Counted from the first letter of the stretch, positions 52,359-61,322 are shown. The stretch: 64,000 nt of DNA from Sphingomonas sp. SCN 67-18 (GCF_001724715.1 NZ_MEFG01000014.1:103316-167315); one strand, 5' to 3'. The notes: generated by a model from the sequence alone, not told the origin. Numbers and translations: made by a program.

Positions 52359-52395
52359 AAAGGCCGTCGCTCCCCAAAGGAGCGGCGGCCTTTTC
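52359..52395 (+). terminator. Intrinsic terminator after Oar-like receptor
   Basis: A GGCCGtCGCTCC / GGAGCGgCGGCC stem with a CCAAA loop, followed by TTTTCC; located 20 bases after the stop. Confidence 0.85.
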
Positions 52396-52407
52396 CTTGT
52401 GCGGGCT

Positions 52408-53001
52408 TCAGGCGGCTTCGGCTGGCTTCACATACATGCTGTTGCGCGGAAAGGCGGTGACGCGGCGGAGCATCGGCTCGAAGAAGCTGAGCGGCGCGCT
52501 GTCATAAGCCGGGTCGAACGCGGCCTGGTCGTATTTCTCGCAGAATTCCGCGCAGGCCTGAAAATGCGGGTGGCCGCGAAAACCCTCGCGCATGTTCCGG
52601 TCCAGCCCCAGATGGTGGAAGAAATAATAGCCCTGGAACACGCCGTGCTGGGCGGTGATCCAGTGCAGTTCCTCGCTGACGAAGGGCTTCAGGATCGCCG
52701 CCGCCACGTCCGGGTGATTATAGCTGCACAAAGTGTCGCCAATGTCGTGGAGCAGCGCCATCACGACATAATCCTCGTCGCGCCCGTCGCGGTGGGCGCG
52801 GGTCGCGGTCTGCAGGGAGTGCTGCAGCCGGTCGACCGGAAAGCCCCCATAATCGCCGTCCAGCAGCCGCAGATGGTCGAGCACCCGGTCCGCCAGCCGG
52901 CCCGCAAAGGGCATGAAATGGCTGGAGATGACCGCCCAGTCCTCTGCGGTGCCTTCCGTCATCGCCGTAAAGCCGGCGCGGTCCTGGCTGCCGTCGCTCA
53001 T
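52408..53001 (-). CDS. HD-domain protein, possibly a diiron oxygenase of the HDO type
   Basis: A 197-residue HD-superfamily protein. Metal-binding candidates are H61 (LQHSLQTA), H85-D86 (ALLHDIGD), H96 (NHPDVAAAIL) and H119 (ITAQHGVF). The spacing and the absence of HD-GYP or nucleotide-related motifs recall the mixed-valent diiron oxygenases such as PhnZ and myo-inositol oxygenase, but a phosphohydrolase role is possible. No phosphonate genes are nearby. Single-gene unit, convergent with the Oar-like gene. Confidence 0.7.
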   Translation of the reverse strand: MSDGSQDRAGFTAMTEGTAEDWAVISSHFMPFAGRLADRVLDHLRLLDGDYGGFPVDRLQHSLQTATRAHRDGRDEDYVVMALLHDIGDTLCSYNHPDVAAAILKPFVSEELHWITAQHGVFQGYYFFHHLGLDRNMREGFRGHPHFQACAEFCEKYDQAAFDPAYDSAPLSFFEPMLRRVTAFPRNSMYVKPAEAA

Positions 53002-53189
53002 CGTTCATCCTTTCCGCTGCGGGTCGCCGCCCGCTTCCGAATCGGAGTCTAAACCCCTGCGCCTCCGGGTCAATCGCCATCAATATATTGAAATATCATG
53101 ATATTATCATCGTGTCGGTGGCGTTAACCATTCTTTATGCACCCAGCGACGATGCTCCCATGGAGACAGGTTCACAGGGGGCCAGCAAC

Positions 53190-53492
53190 ATGGGAAACAG
53201 CTACAAGAGCGCCGCATTCCTGATGGAAAGCCGGATGGCGGACGCCGCTATGGGCGACAGCAACGCCTGCTTCGAATTGGGGATCGCCTATTCGTCCGGG
53301 GCCGGCGGCCTCAACGTCGATCTCATCGAGGCGCATAAATGGTTCAACCTCGCCGCCCTGCGCGGCAGCGAACGGGGCCAGCAATGCCGGGCCGAAATCG
53401 CGGAGGAAATGTCCAGCCGCGAGATCGCCGAAGCCCAGCGCCAGGCCCGCGCCTGGCTGCACGGCGCCGGCGCCGCGCTCCGCGCCGCCTGA
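53190..53492 (+). CDS. Sel1-repeat small protein
   Basis: A 100-residue protein with a single Sel1/TPR-like unit: ACFELGIAYSSGAGGLNVDLIEAHKWFNLAALRG. Sel1 repeats mediate protein contacts; no enzymatic motif is seen. ATG 53190 has AGGGGG about 9 bases upstream; starts at 53160 and 53088 are alternatives. It ends 2 bases from the convergent DUF482 gene. Confidence 0.78.
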   Translation: MGNSYKSAAFLMESRMADAAMGDSNACFELGIAYSSGAGGLNVDLIEAHKWFNLAALRGSERGQQCRAEIAEEMSSREIAEAQRQARAWLHGAGAALRAA

Positions 53493-53494
53493 CG

Positions 53495-54628
53495 TCAATC
53501 CTCTTTCCTGAACGGCGCCATCGCGCCCATCCTGTCGATGTCGCGCGCCACCGCGCGCCGCTCCGCCGCCAGGAAATCCGCCACCGCCGCGCGAAAGGCG
53601 GGATCGGCGATATAATGGGCGGAAAATGTCGCCACCGGCGCATAGCCGCGCGCCAGCTTGTGGCCGCCCTGCGCGCCCGCCTCGACATGGGCCAGTCCGC
53701 GCGCGATCGCGGCGTCGATCGCCTGATAATAGCATAGCTCGAAATGGAGGAAGGGCACCTCCTCCACCGCCCCCCAATAGCGCCCGTACAGCGTGTCGGC
53801 GCCGATCAGGTTCAGCGCCCCGGCAATCGGCCGCCCGTCGCGCAGCGCCAGCACCAGCAACACCCGATCCGCCATCCGCGCGCCCAGCAGGGAGAAGAAT
53901 GCACGGGTCAAATAGGGCCGCCCCCATTTGCGCGCGCCGGTATCCTGGTAGAAATGCCAGAAGGCGTCCCAGTGCGCCTCGCCGATCGCGTCGCCGCTCA
54001 GCTGGACGATCTCCAGCCCCGCCACCGCCGCCGCCCGTTCCCGCCGGATCGCCTTGCGCTTGCGGGATGACAGCGCCGCCAGAAAATCGTCGAAATCGCC
54101 ATAGCCGGCATTGGACCAGTGGAACTGGCTGTCGGTGCGGACCAGCCAGCCCGCCGCCTCGAACAGCGGCACCTGTTGCGGCGCGACGAAGGTGGCATGG
54201 GCGGAGGACAGGCCGTGCTGCGTCACCACCGCTTCCGCCGCCGCGATCAGCGCCGGGGCGACGGCCGCATCGCGCATCAGCAGGCGCGGGCCGGGCACGG
54301 GCGAAAAGGGCACCGCGATCTGCAGCTTGGGGTAATAACGCCCGCCCGCCCGCTCGAACGCATCGGCCCAGGCGTGGTCGAACACATATTCGCCCTGGCT
54401 GTGGCTCTTGGCATAAGCGGGCACCACCCCGGCCAGCCGCCCGTCCGCCCCGTCGATGGCGATGGGCAGCGGCTGCCAGCCGAACCGCGACACCGCGCTG
54501 CCCGAATCCTCCAGCGCGCTCAGGAAAGCATGGCTGACGAAGGGGTTGTCCGCCCCCGCGCACGCATCCCATTCAGCCGCGTCAAAGGATGCGACGCCGT
54601 CGCCGATCCGCGCGACGAGATCGGTCAT
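53495..54628 (-). CDS. GNAT-fold protein, DUF482/FemAB-like
   Basis: A 377-residue protein of the DUF482 (peptidogalycan biosynthesis/recognition) family within the GNAT superfamily. NPFVSHAFLSALEDSGSA near residue 30, AYAKSHSQGEYVFDHAWADA, FHWSNAGYGDFDDFLAALSSRKRKAIRRER and EVPFLHFELCYYQAIDAAI are hallmarks. Function is unproven; FemAB relatives transfer amino acids. It is the last gene of a five-gene minus-strand operon. Confidence 0.92.
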   Translation of the reverse strand: MTDLVARIGDGVASFDAAEWDACAGADNPFVSHAFLSALEDSGSAVSRFGWQPLPIAIDGADGRLAGVVPAYAKSHSQGEYVFDHAWADAFERAGGRYYPKLQIAVPFSPVPGPRLLMRDAAVAPALIAAAEAVVTQHGLSSAHATFVAPQQVPLFEAAGWLVRTDSQFHWSNAGYGDFDDFLAALSSRKRKAIRRERAAAVAGLEIVQLSGDAIGEAHWDAFWHFYQDTGARKWGRPYLTRAFFSLLGARMADRVLLVLALRDGRPIAGALNLIGADTLYGRYWGAVEEVPFLHFELCYYQAIDAAIARGLAHVEAGAQGGHKLARGYAPVATFSAHYIADPAFRAAVADFLAAERRAVARDIDRMGAMAPFRKED

Positions 54629-55389
54629 GGCATGCGTTCGTAGATGATCTGATCCGTAGAGGCCGCCGCCGTCTCGCGCTGCGCCGGGCTGCGCACCGTC
54701 CAGGTCAGCACGGGCATGCCCCGCGCCCGCGCCCTGCCGGCAAAGCGCGACGGCAGATCGCGTATGTCATAGGCCAGAAAATCGGGCCGGGCGCGCCGCA
54801 AGGCCAGCCGGCGGACAAGCCCGCCCAACAGCCCCTTGCGCCCTTCTTCGGTCATCACCAGCCCGCGCACGATGCGGTCCTCATGGTCGTGGAACCAGCG
54901 CGACACCAGCGGATTGAACGACATCACCGCCGCTGCGCCGCGATAGCCCTCCAGGGCGCGGCGCACCGCCTGACACAGCGGCGCGACATGGCGGTCCGGC
55001 GCCTTGATCTCGATCAGCATCGGCACCCGGCCGTCGACCAGCGCGAGCACCTCGTCGAGCCGGGGAATGGATTCGTCGCCGCCGGTCAGTGCAATGGCGG
55101 AAAGGGCGGCGGGCATCCGCACGGCGACCGGCCCCCGTTCACCCGTCAATCGGTCAAGATCGTCATCGTGGAAGACGAAGGGCGTGCCGTCCGCCGCCGG
55201 CTGGATGTCGCATTCTATGCCATGGCCGATGGCGATGGCGGCGCGAAAGGCGGCGCGGCTGTTTTCCGGCGCGCCCGGCCCGTGCAGGCCGCGATGGGCA
55301 AAGGGCTGCGCGAACAGGAAAGCCACCCGTCGTTGCGACGGAGCCGCGCTGAACAGGGGATCAGGCGGCGCGAACGGCGACGATGGCAT
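54625..55389 (-). CDS. Glycerophosphodiester phosphodiesterase
   Basis: A 254-residue GDPD-family enzyme. FAHRGLHGPGAPENSRAAF holds the catalytic HRG and the EN metal pair; ECDIQPAADGTPFVFHDDDLDRLTG has the metal-binding E-D and catalytic HDD; MLIEIK carries a further acid. It releases glycerol 3-phosphate from phospholipid head groups. The start overlaps the ridA-like gene by 29 bases; the stop overlaps the DUF482 gene by ATGA. Confidence 0.92.
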   Translation of the reverse strand: MPSSPFAPPDPLFSAAPSQRRVAFLFAQPFAHRGLHGPGAPENSRAAFRAAIAIGHGIECDIQPAADGTPFVFHDDDLDRLTGERGPVAVRMPAALSAIALTGGDESIPRLDEVLALVDGRVPMLIEIKAPDRHVAPLCQAVRRALEGYRGAAAVMSFNPLVSRWFHDHEDRIVRGLVMTEEGRKGLLGGLVRRLALRRARPDFLAYDIRDLPSRFAGRARARGMPVLTWTVRSPAQRETAAASTDQIIYERMP

Positions 55390-55822
55390 CGATTTCCACG
55401 GCCGCGCCCAGCGGCAGCACCGGCACCCCCACCGCGCTGCGCGCGTGGCGGCCGGCCTCTCCGAATATGTCGGCCATCAGCGTCGATGCGCCGTCGGCCA
55501 CCTTGGCCTGATCGGTGAAGCGGCCATCGCTGTTCACGAACACGCCCAGCTTGACGATGCGCTCCACCCGTTCCAGCGATCCGAGCGCCTTCCTGATCTG
55601 CGCGACCAGCATCAGCGCGCAGGCCTGCGCCGCCTCCCGGCCGAACTCGATGTCGCGATCCTCGCCCAGCCGGCCGCGCATCACCTCGCCATTGCGGAAC
55701 GGCAGCTGGCCGGAAATATGGAGCAGCCCCCCGATTTCCACCGTCGGGACATAAGCGGCGACGGGCGCGGCCGGGGCCGGGAGCTTGTGGCCGAGTTCGG
55801 CGATCTTCTCGTCTATCGTCAT
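55361..55822 (-). CDS. RidA family protein
   Basis: A 153-residue protein of the YjgF/RidA superfamily of enamine/imine deaminases. GGLLHISGQLPFRNGEVM and the C-terminal ARSAVGVPVLPLGAAVEIDAIVAV match the YjgH/RidA-like subgroup; VGVPVLP replaces the R-xA-x-xLP consensus, so the key arginine should be checked. It is located within a five-gene operon; 29 bases of overlap with the GDPD gene suggest coupling. Confidence 0.88.
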   Translation of the reverse strand: MTIDEKIAELGHKLPAPAAPVAAYVPTVEIGGLLHISGQLPFRNGEVMRGRLGEDRDIEFGREAAQACALMLVAQIRKALGSLERVERIVKLGVFVNSDGRFTDQAKVADGASTLMADIFGEAGRHARSAVGVPVLPLGAAVEIDAIVAVRAA

Positions 55823-55855
55823 AGCCCCTCGTGAAGCACCGGCATGGCCGCCCGG

Positions 55856-56485
55856 TCAAGCCCCGGCCGGGGCCATCGCCTCGAAACGCGCCAATATCCA
55901 TGCCGCCGCCGCGGGCCAGTCATCGATCCGCGCATGGGCGAAAGGCGCCGCCGCTACCGATCCGGCCAGGCTCGGCTCGGAAATCATGTGCAGCCGGTGG
56001 ACGGCGGGGGCGTGGCGGGCGACCGATTCGTGATGCGTCGCCAGATCGTCGACGAACACCGTCACCGACGGATCATGTTCGGCAATCAGCCGCGCGACGG
56101 GCACGCCCTTGCCGCCCTGGTTGCAGACCACGCGATGGCGGATGCCCACCGCCTCCAGCTGCGCCACCCGGTCGGCATGGCACTGGTCGCCCAGATTGGT
56201 GAGGATGACGATATCGGCAACGCGGGCAATGTCGGCCAGCGCCTCGCGGGCATGGGGCACCAGCGTCTGGCGGTGCATTTCCGTCGCGAAGAACCCGTCG
56301 AGCAGCGGCCACATATCCTCGCGCGCCACATAGCTGCCGTCCGCGCGCCGCCGCATGGAACGGGAGAAATCGCCCCCGTCCGGCGCGAAATCCACGTCAT
56401 GCGCCTCGCCCAGCCAGGCGCCGAACGGCACCACCATGTGCAGCAGCACCTCATCGCAATCGGAAATCAGCAGCGGTTTCTTCAT
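55856..56485 (-). CDS. HAD-family hydrolase
   Basis: A 209-residue haloacid dehalogenase-like protein. Motif I is ISDCDEVLL (with D-x-D), motif II is ILTNLGDQ (T), and motif IV is VFVDDLATHHES. A cap is inserted after motif I. The substrate is unknown; sugar or nucleotide phosphates are typical. It starts inside the stop of DUF3572 (4-base overlap). Confidence 0.88.
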   Translation of the reverse strand: MKKPLLISDCDEVLLHMVVPFGAWLGEAHDVDFAPDGGDFSRSMRRRADGSYVAREDMWPLLDGFFATEMHRQTLVPHAREALADIARVADIVILTNLGDQCHADRVAQLEAVGIRHRVVCNQGGKGVPVARLIAEHDPSVTVFVDDLATHHESVARHAPAVHRLHMISEPSLAGSVAAAPFAHARIDDWPAAAAWILARFEAMAPAGA

Positions 56486-56754
56486 GGTTCGAGCATCCTG
56501 CGAACATCGACGAGCATGGCGGGCGCAATCTCCAGCGCGGCGGCGCAGGCCAGCAGGTCCGGCTCATGCGCCTCCAGAAAGCCGAGCAGCGCGACAAGCA
56601 GCACCGGGTCCGCCGCGCGGCGGCGCAGATCGTCCGGCGTCAACCCGGTCAGCGCCAGCAGCCGGTCCGCCCGGGCGGGGTCGGACACCGCCCAGCCAAG
56701 CGCGGCCAGGCCGATCGCGATCGCATCTTGCGGGTTTGTCTCGGGCTTGCGCAT
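56482..56754 (-). CDS. DUF3572 family protein
   Basis: A 90-residue small protein: PQDAIAIGLAALGWAVSDP, RLLALTGLTPDDLRRRAADP and LLVALLGFLEAHEPDLLACA match DUF3572, a helical family largely confined to alphaproteobacteria. Function is unknown. It is the first gene of the five-gene operon (DUF3572, HAD, RidA, GDPD, DUF482) and divergent from the DivK-like gene. Confidence 0.9.
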   Translation of the reverse strand: MRKPETNPQDAIAIGLAALGWAVSDPARADRLLALTGLTPDDLRRRAADPVLLVALLGFLEAHEPDLLACAAALEIAPAMLVDVRRMLEP

Positions 56755-56790
56755 CGCCTAATATGGGCTCCGGTGAAGCATGAGGGCCGC

Positions 56791-57228
56791 GTGGCAAAAA
56801 GGGTGCTCGTTGTCGAGGACAACGAACTCAATCTGAAACTTTTCTGCGATCTGCTGCGTGCGCACGATTATGTGGCGGAGCCGGTTCGCGATGGCCGGGA
56901 AGCCGTGGACAGCGCCCGGGCCTTCACGCCCGATCTCATCATCATGGATATCCAGCTGCCGCACGTCAGCGGGCTGGAACTGATCGAAACGCTGAAAGGC
57001 GATGCGGATCTCAGCGCCATCCCGATCATGGCGGTCACCGCCTATGCCGGGAAGGGAGACGAGGAGCGGATTCGCGCGGCCGGGGCCGAATCCTATGTGT
57101 CCAAGCCGATTTCGGTGATGCGCTTCGTCGAATCGGTCGAATCGCTGCTTGCCGCAGCGCCGAAGCCCGCCGGGGAAGAGAAAGCGCCCGGCCCGGATGA
57201 GGCCGGGGACGCGCCGCCGGTTACTTGA
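56791..57228 (+). CDS. divK: DivK-like single-domain response regulator
   Basis: A 145-residue receiver-only protein: [20 protein letters not shown] at the start, phosphoacceptor D53 in [16 protein letters not shown], and [11 protein letters not shown] with the conserved Lys. It is most like DivK, the cell-cycle regulator of alphaproteobacteria. It carries a Pro/Glu-rich tail of about 25 residues. GTG 56791 is chosen because GAGGG lies just upstream; GTG 56773 would add six residues. Its 3' end overlaps rpmG by 8 bases. Confidence 0.9.
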   Translation: MAKRVLVVEDNELNLKLFCDLLRAHDYVAEPVRDGREAVDSARAFTPDLIIMDIQLPHVSGLELIETLKGDADLSAIPIMAVTAYAGKGDEERIRAAGAESYVSKPISVMRFVESVESLLAAAPKPAGEEKAPGPDEAGDAPPVT

Positions 57229-57394
57229 TCTTGGCTTCCTTGAACTCGACATGCTTGCGCACGACGGGATCATATTTGCGCATGACCATCTTTTCGGTGG
57301 TGTTGGGGCTGCGCGGGTTCTTCTTCGTCACGTAGAAGAAGCCGGTGTCCGCCGTGCTCACAAGCTTGATCTTCACTGTGGTCGGCTTGGCCAT
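57221..57394 (-). CDS. rpmG: 50S ribosomal protein L33
   Basis: A 57-residue basic protein: [20 protein letters not shown], then VTKKNPRS and [20 protein letters not shown]. This is the cysteine-free L33 type. It is a component of the large ribosomal subunit. The longer open frame upstream to 57535 is not part of the gene. Confidence 0.97.
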   Translation of the reverse strand: MAKPTTVKIKLVSTADTGFFYVTKKNPRSPNTTEKMVMRKYDPVVRKHVEFKEAKIK

Positions 57395-57567
57395 GACCCA
57401 TACCCTTTTATGCTGTCCGAAAAACAAAAGCGGCGTCGCCGCCGCTCCTATCAAGGCCGGGCAATTGCGCGAAACCGCCGCGATTGTCAAGGCGAGCCCA
57501 TCATGCTTAACGCCGTCTTTACCCATTTCGGCCATGCTCTCCTCCGATCAACCGGGAGTGCGGGGCG

Positions 57568-57891
57568 ATGGGGCTGGGCAATGAGGCGCTGCTGATGGTG
57601 CGGGCCGGCCTGTGCGACCGGATAGACGGCATCGCCGCCGGTTTGAACCACCTGTCCAGCGCGCGCCTTTACGATCATGTCGATGCCGTCCGCCGGGTCG
57701 CGCTCGATCATGGCTTCCTGCCCCTCGCCCAGCTCAGCCGCGGGCTCGAGGCCGCGCTGGCGGCCGGCGAGCGCGGGGTGATGGTGCTCGGCTATCTCGA
57801 TCTGATGCGCGATGCGGCGGCCTGTGAACGGCTGGATGCCCAGGCCAGCGAGGCCTATCTCGCCGCGATCTCCGTCAGGCTGGCGGGCTGA
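57568..57891 (+). CDS. Conserved hypothetical helical protein
   Basis: A 107-residue predicted helical protein: MGLGNEALLMVRAGLCDRID, then HLSSARLYDHVDAVRRVALDHG and GLEAALAAGERGVMVLGYLDLM. No signal peptide or membrane segment. I do not recognise a characterised family; such small proteins occur in sphingomonads near rpmG. GGGAGTGCGGGG precedes the ATG. Confidence 0.75.
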   Translation: MGLGNEALLMVRAGLCDRIDGIAAGLNHLSSARLYDHVDAVRRVALDHGFLPLAQLSRGLEAALAAGERGVMVLGYLDLMRDAAACERLDAQASEAYLAAISVRLAG

Positions 57892-58008
57892 TCCAGCCAG
57901 TCGATCAGTGGAATCGAAATTATCGCCGCCGGCCATGCCCGTTGCGTGAGACTTTCGCGCCCCTCGTCCGTTATGATGGCGCAACGTTTCGAGAGCAAGG
58001 AGGCCATC

Positions 58009-58509
58009 ATGGCGAAAGCAGGCAAGGAAAAGCTGAAGACTCCGACTGATCTGGGCAGCAACGCCACCAAGAGCGTGGCGGACGCGCTCAACGGAATATT
58101 GGCGGACAGCTATGCCATCTATCTGAAGACCAAGAATTTTCACTGGCATGTCTCGGGCCCGCACTTCCGCGATTATCATTTGATGCTCGACGATCAGGCG
58201 GCGCAGATTCTCGCGACCACCGACGCCATTGCCGAGCGGGTCCGCAAGACCGGCAACACCACGCTGCGTTCCATCGGCGACATCGCCCGCCGCCAGACGA
58301 TCAAGGATAATGACGCCGAGTTCGTCTCCGCCCAGGCCATGCTGGCCGAGCTGCGCGAGGACAATCTGAAGCTGGTCGAATCGCTGCGCGAAGCCAAGGA
58401 CATCGTCGACGATGCCAAGGACAATGCGACCAGCGGCATATTGGACGAATGGACCGACCAGGCGGAAGAACGCGCCTGGTTCCTGTTCGAGGCCAGCCGC
58501 ACCGGTTGA
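58009..58509 (+). CDS. dps: Dps family DNA-binding ferritin-like protein
   Basis: A 166-residue ferritin-like protein. [28 protein letters not shown] contains the ferroxidase ligands of Dps, and the C-terminal [16 protein letters not shown] is typical. The N-terminus is Lys-rich ([10 protein letters not shown]), consistent with DNA binding. It stores iron and protects DNA during stress. ATG 58009 follows CAAGGAGG; an earlier in-frame start at 57946 is rejected. A terminator follows. Confidence 0.95.
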   Translation: MAKAGKEKLKTPTDLGSNATKSVADALNGILADSYAIYLKTKNFHWHVSGPHFRDYHLMLDDQAAQILATTDAIAERVRKTGNTTLRSIGDIARRQTIKDNDAEFVSAQAMLAELREDNLKLVESLREAKDIVDDAKDNATSGILDEWTDQAEERAWFLFEASRTG

Positions 58510-58531
58510 TCCCGCACCATCCCCGTCGGCG

Positions 58532-58568
58532 GCGCGGGAACCCTTTGGCCGTTCCCGCGCTTGTTGTT
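58532..58568 (+). terminator. Intrinsic terminator after dps
   Basis: Perfect 10-bp stem GCGCGGGAAC / GTTCCCGCGC, 9-base loop, followed by TTGTTGTT. Confidence 0.8.
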
Positions 58569-58595
58569 CAGGCAGAACAATCAGGGATCGGTCAG

Positions 58596-58787
58596 ATGAT
58601 CAAATGGGCGATAATCTTCCTCGTCGCGGCGGCCATCATGGCGCTGCTCGGCTTTGGCGGGATTGCGGGCGCTTTCGTGGGAATCGCGAAATTCCTGTTC
58701 TTCCTCGCCATCGCGGTGTTCGTCATCCTGCTCGTGCTCGGCCTTGCCGCGGGCAAGAAGGTGAAGGACGTCATCGATAGGCCCTGA
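58596..58787 (+). CDS. DUF1328 small membrane protein
   Basis: A 63-residue protein with two hydrophobic helices: [20 protein letters not shown] and [19 protein letters not shown], then [11 protein letters not shown]. This is the DUF1328 (YtjA) family, often induced with stress genes. Placement directly after dps fits such a role, although a terminator separates the two. Convergent with the phosphoesterase gene. Confidence 0.88.
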   Translation: MIKWAIIFLVAAAIMALLGFGGIAGAFVGIAKFLFFLAIAVFVILLVLGLAAGKKVKDVIDRP

Positions 58788-58803
58788 GCCGGATCCGCTT
58801 CCG

Positions 58804-59616
58804 TCACCGGCGCTGCGGCGGTCCCACGCGGATCAGCCACACGTCGGGCGGGGCGTTCCAGCGCAGCGGCACAATGCTGGTACCCAGCCCCGCGCCGACG
58901 ATCAGGCTGTGGCCGGGCCAGCGGATCATGCCGCACGGCCTGCGCCCGGAAAAGAAGGGCGGGTTGATCTGCCCGCAATGGGTATGCCCGGCGAGCATCA
59001 GGTGGATGTCGGGCGGCAGGAAATTCCTGTAGCTGATGCCATGGCTCAGGATGACCTTTGCGCCGGGCAAAGCGCGCATCTGGTGCACGGTCGATTCGAA
59101 ATCCGAATGATCCGTCACCGAATCGTCGATGCCGCCCAGCGCCAGCGGCCCGGCGCGCACCGCCTTGTCCTTCAGCAGGGTGATGCCCGCCCGCACGATG
59201 GCCCGGCGCATCTCCGCCACCCCGCGCGCATGGTCGTGATTGCCCAGCACCGCATAGACACCCAGCGGCGCGCGCAGGCCGCCCAGCGGCGCCACCGCCT
59301 CCCGGCTGGGCACGGTGGGGAAGATCAGGCTTTCGCTCACCATGTCGCCCGCGATCAGGATCAGGTCCGGCCGGGTGCGGTTGAGCCCGGCGACAATGCG
59401 GCGCAACCGCTCCGGCGGCATGGACAGGCGCGATACATGGGTGTCGGACAGCAGCAATATGGTGATCGGCGCCGCGCCCTCCGGCCAGTCGGGCAGGGCG
59501 ATCGTCGCATGGCGGACCAGCGGGTCGCGCTGCGCCTCGCACCAGCCCACAACGCAAACCGCCAGCACCAGCATGGCCAGCAGCGCGAAGCCGGTTCCCA
59601 GTCCCCGCCGTGTCAT
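58804..59616 (-). CDS. Membrane-anchored metallophosphoesterase (YkuE/YaeI-like)
   Basis: A 270-residue calcineurin-like phosphoesterase. A hydrophobic anchor (LGTGFALLAMLVLAVCVVG) is at residues about 5-24. The metal motifs follow in order: LLLSDTHVS, LILIAGDMV, AVLGNHDHA, LSHGIS and LAGHTHCGQINPP. This is the YkuE/YaeI layout. It could act on UDP-diacylglucosamine or other phosphodiesters. It is divergent from the DNA ligase gene with 26 bases between starts. ATG 59616 fits the signal-anchor; the longer frame to 59685 overlaps the ligase start. Confidence 0.9.
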   Translation of the reverse strand: MTRRGLGTGFALLAMLVLAVCVVGWCEAQRDPLVRHATIALPDWPEGAAPITILLLSDTHVSRLSMPPERLRRIVAGLNRTRPDLILIAGDMVSESLIFPTVPSREAVAPLGGLRAPLGVYAVLGNHDHARGVAEMRRAIVRAGITLLKDKAVRAGPLALGGIDDSVTDHSDFESTVHQMRALPGAKVILSHGISYRNFLPPDIHLMLAGHTHCGQINPPFFSGRRPCGMIRWPGHSLIVGAGLGTSIVPLRWNAPPDVWLIRVGPPQRR

Positions 59617-59642
59617 GCCCGGCCAATCCCTTTCGCGCTGCC

Positions 59643-61232
59643 GTGAAGGCGTTCGCCCAGCTGCTGGACGCGCTCGTCTATACACGGTCGCGCAACGCCA
59701 AGCTAAAGCTGATCGGCGATTATCTCATCGCCACGCCGGATCCGGATCGCGGCTGGGCGATGGCGGCGCTGACCGGCGACATGGATATCCCGGCGGTGAA
59801 ACCCGCCATCGTCCGCGCGCTGATCGAGGAACGGGTCGATCCCGTGCTGTTCCGGATGAGCCGGGACTATGTGGGCGACACCGCCGAAACGGTGGCGCTG
59901 CTCTGGCCCGATCCGGCGACGCCGCCCCCGCCGGCGGACCTGTCGCTGGGCGCGATCGTCGATGCGCTGCGCCATCTCGGCCGGGCGGAGGCGCCCGCCA
60001 TGCTCGCCGGGCTGCTCGACCGGCTGACGCCGCCGGAACGCTTCGCCCTGCTCAAGCTGGCGACCGGCGGCCTGCGCGCCGGCGTCTCCGCGCGGCTGGC
60101 CAAGACCGCGCTGGCCCAGGCTTTCGCGCTCGATGTCGATGTGGTGGAGGAGGTCTGGCACGGCATCGCGCCGCCCTATGCGCCCCTGTTCGCGTGGGGC
60201 GAGGGCCGGGCGGGGCAGCCCCGGGCGGCGGACCTGCCGCTCTTTCGCCCCTTCATGCTGGCCCATCCGCTTGACGCCATGACGCCGGATCTGGCGGACT
60301 ATGCCGCCGAATGGAAATGGGACGGCATCCGGGTGCAGATCGTCCGCGTCGCCGGGCAGACGCGGCTTTACAGCCGGGCGGGCGACGACATCACCGCCGC
60401 CTTCCCCGACATTGCCGAAGCCTTCGCCATGGACGGCGCGGTCGACGGCGAACTGCTGGTCAAGGGCGACGCGCAGGGCGCGGACGAACAGGGCGGCGCG
60501 GCGGCCAGCTTCAACGCATTGCAGCAGCGGCTGGGCCGCAAGACCGTCTCAGCGCGGATGCTGGCGGATTACCCCGCCTTCGTGCGCCTCTACGACATAT
60601 TGTTCGACGGCGGCGACGATGTGCGGGACCAACCCTGGCATCAGCGGCGGGCACGGCTGGAAACGGCGGTCGCGCGGCTCGACCCCGGCCGGTTCGACCT
60701 CTCCGCGCTGATCGCGGTCGACGATTTCGCCCAGCTGGCCGCGATCCGCGACAGCGCCCGCGATGCTGCCATCGAAGGCGTGATGCTGAAACGGCGGGAC
60801 AGCCCCTATGTCGGCGGCCGCCGCGTCGGGCTGTGGTATAAATGGAAACGCGACCCGTTGGTCGCCGACTGCGTGATGATGTACGCGCAGCGCGGCTCGG
60901 GCAAACGATCCTCCTTCTATTCCGACTATACCTTCGGGTGCTGGACCGAATCGGGCGAATTGCTGCCGGTCGGCAAGGCCTATTCCGGCTTCACCGACGC
61001 GGAACTGAAGCAGCTCGACCGGTTCGTGCGCACCCACACGGTGGCGCGCTTCGGCCCGGTCCGCGAGGTGGAGAAAAGCCTGGTGCTCGAAGTCGCGTTC
61101 GATTCGATCCACGCCAGCAAGCGCCATAAATCCGGCCTCGCCATGCGCTTCCCGCGCATCGCCCGCATCCGCACGGACAAGCCCGCCGCCGAGGCGGACC
61201 GCATCGAGACGCTGCGGACGATGATCGGCTGA
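59643..61232 (+). CDS. ATP-dependent DNA ligase
   Basis: A 529-residue ligase. The N-terminal domain begins MKAFAQLLDALVYTRSRNAKL (GTG start), the adenylation lysine is K225 in EWKWDG, followed by DGELLVKG (motif III), EGVMLKRRDSPY (motif IV) and WYKWKRDP (motif V); the OB-fold domain closes with HKSGLAMRFPRIARIR. This is the LigC/Lhr-associated group used in DNA repair. Its usual partners (the ligase-associated exonuclease, MPP nuclease and helicase) are not adjacent: the neighbouring metallophosphoesterase is a different, membrane-anchored type. Confidence 0.94.
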   Translation: MKAFAQLLDALVYTRSRNAKLKLIGDYLIATPDPDRGWAMAALTGDMDIPAVKPAIVRALIEERVDPVLFRMSRDYVGDTAETVALLWPDPATPPPPADLSLGAIVDALRHLGRAEAPAMLAGLLDRLTPPERFALLKLATGGLRAGVSARLAKTALAQAFALDVDVVEEVWHGIAPPYAPLFAWGEGRAGQPRAADLPLFRPFMLAHPLDAMTPDLADYAAEWKWDGIRVQIVRVAGQTRLYSRAGDDITAAFPDIAEAFAMDGAVDGELLVKGDAQGADEQGGAAASFNALQQRLGRKTVSARMLADYPAFVRLYDILFDGGDDVRDQPWHQRRARLETAVARLDPGRFDLSALIAVDDFAQLAAIRDSARDAAIEGVMLKRRDSPYVGGRRVGLWYKWKRDPLVADCVMMYAQRGSGKRSSFYSDYTFGCWTESGELLPVGKAYSGFTDAELKQLDRFVRTHTVARFGPVREVEKSLVLEVAFDSIHASKRHKSGLAMRFPRIARIRTDKPAAEADRIETLRTMIG

Positions 61233-61260
61233 GCGCGACGCGGGCGGGAGCGCCAATGAA

Positions 61261-61296
61261 AAGGCCCGGCGCGCATCGCTGCACGCCGGGCCTTCG
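61261..61296. terminator. Intrinsic terminator between ligase and cold-shock gene
   Basis: Perfect 11-bp stem AAGGCCCGGCG / CGCCGGGCCTT with a 12-base loop, in the gap between convergent genes. It may act on both strands. Confidence 0.8.
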
Positions 61297-61322
61297 CTAG
61301 ATCGCCGAAGCGGGTTTGCGGC

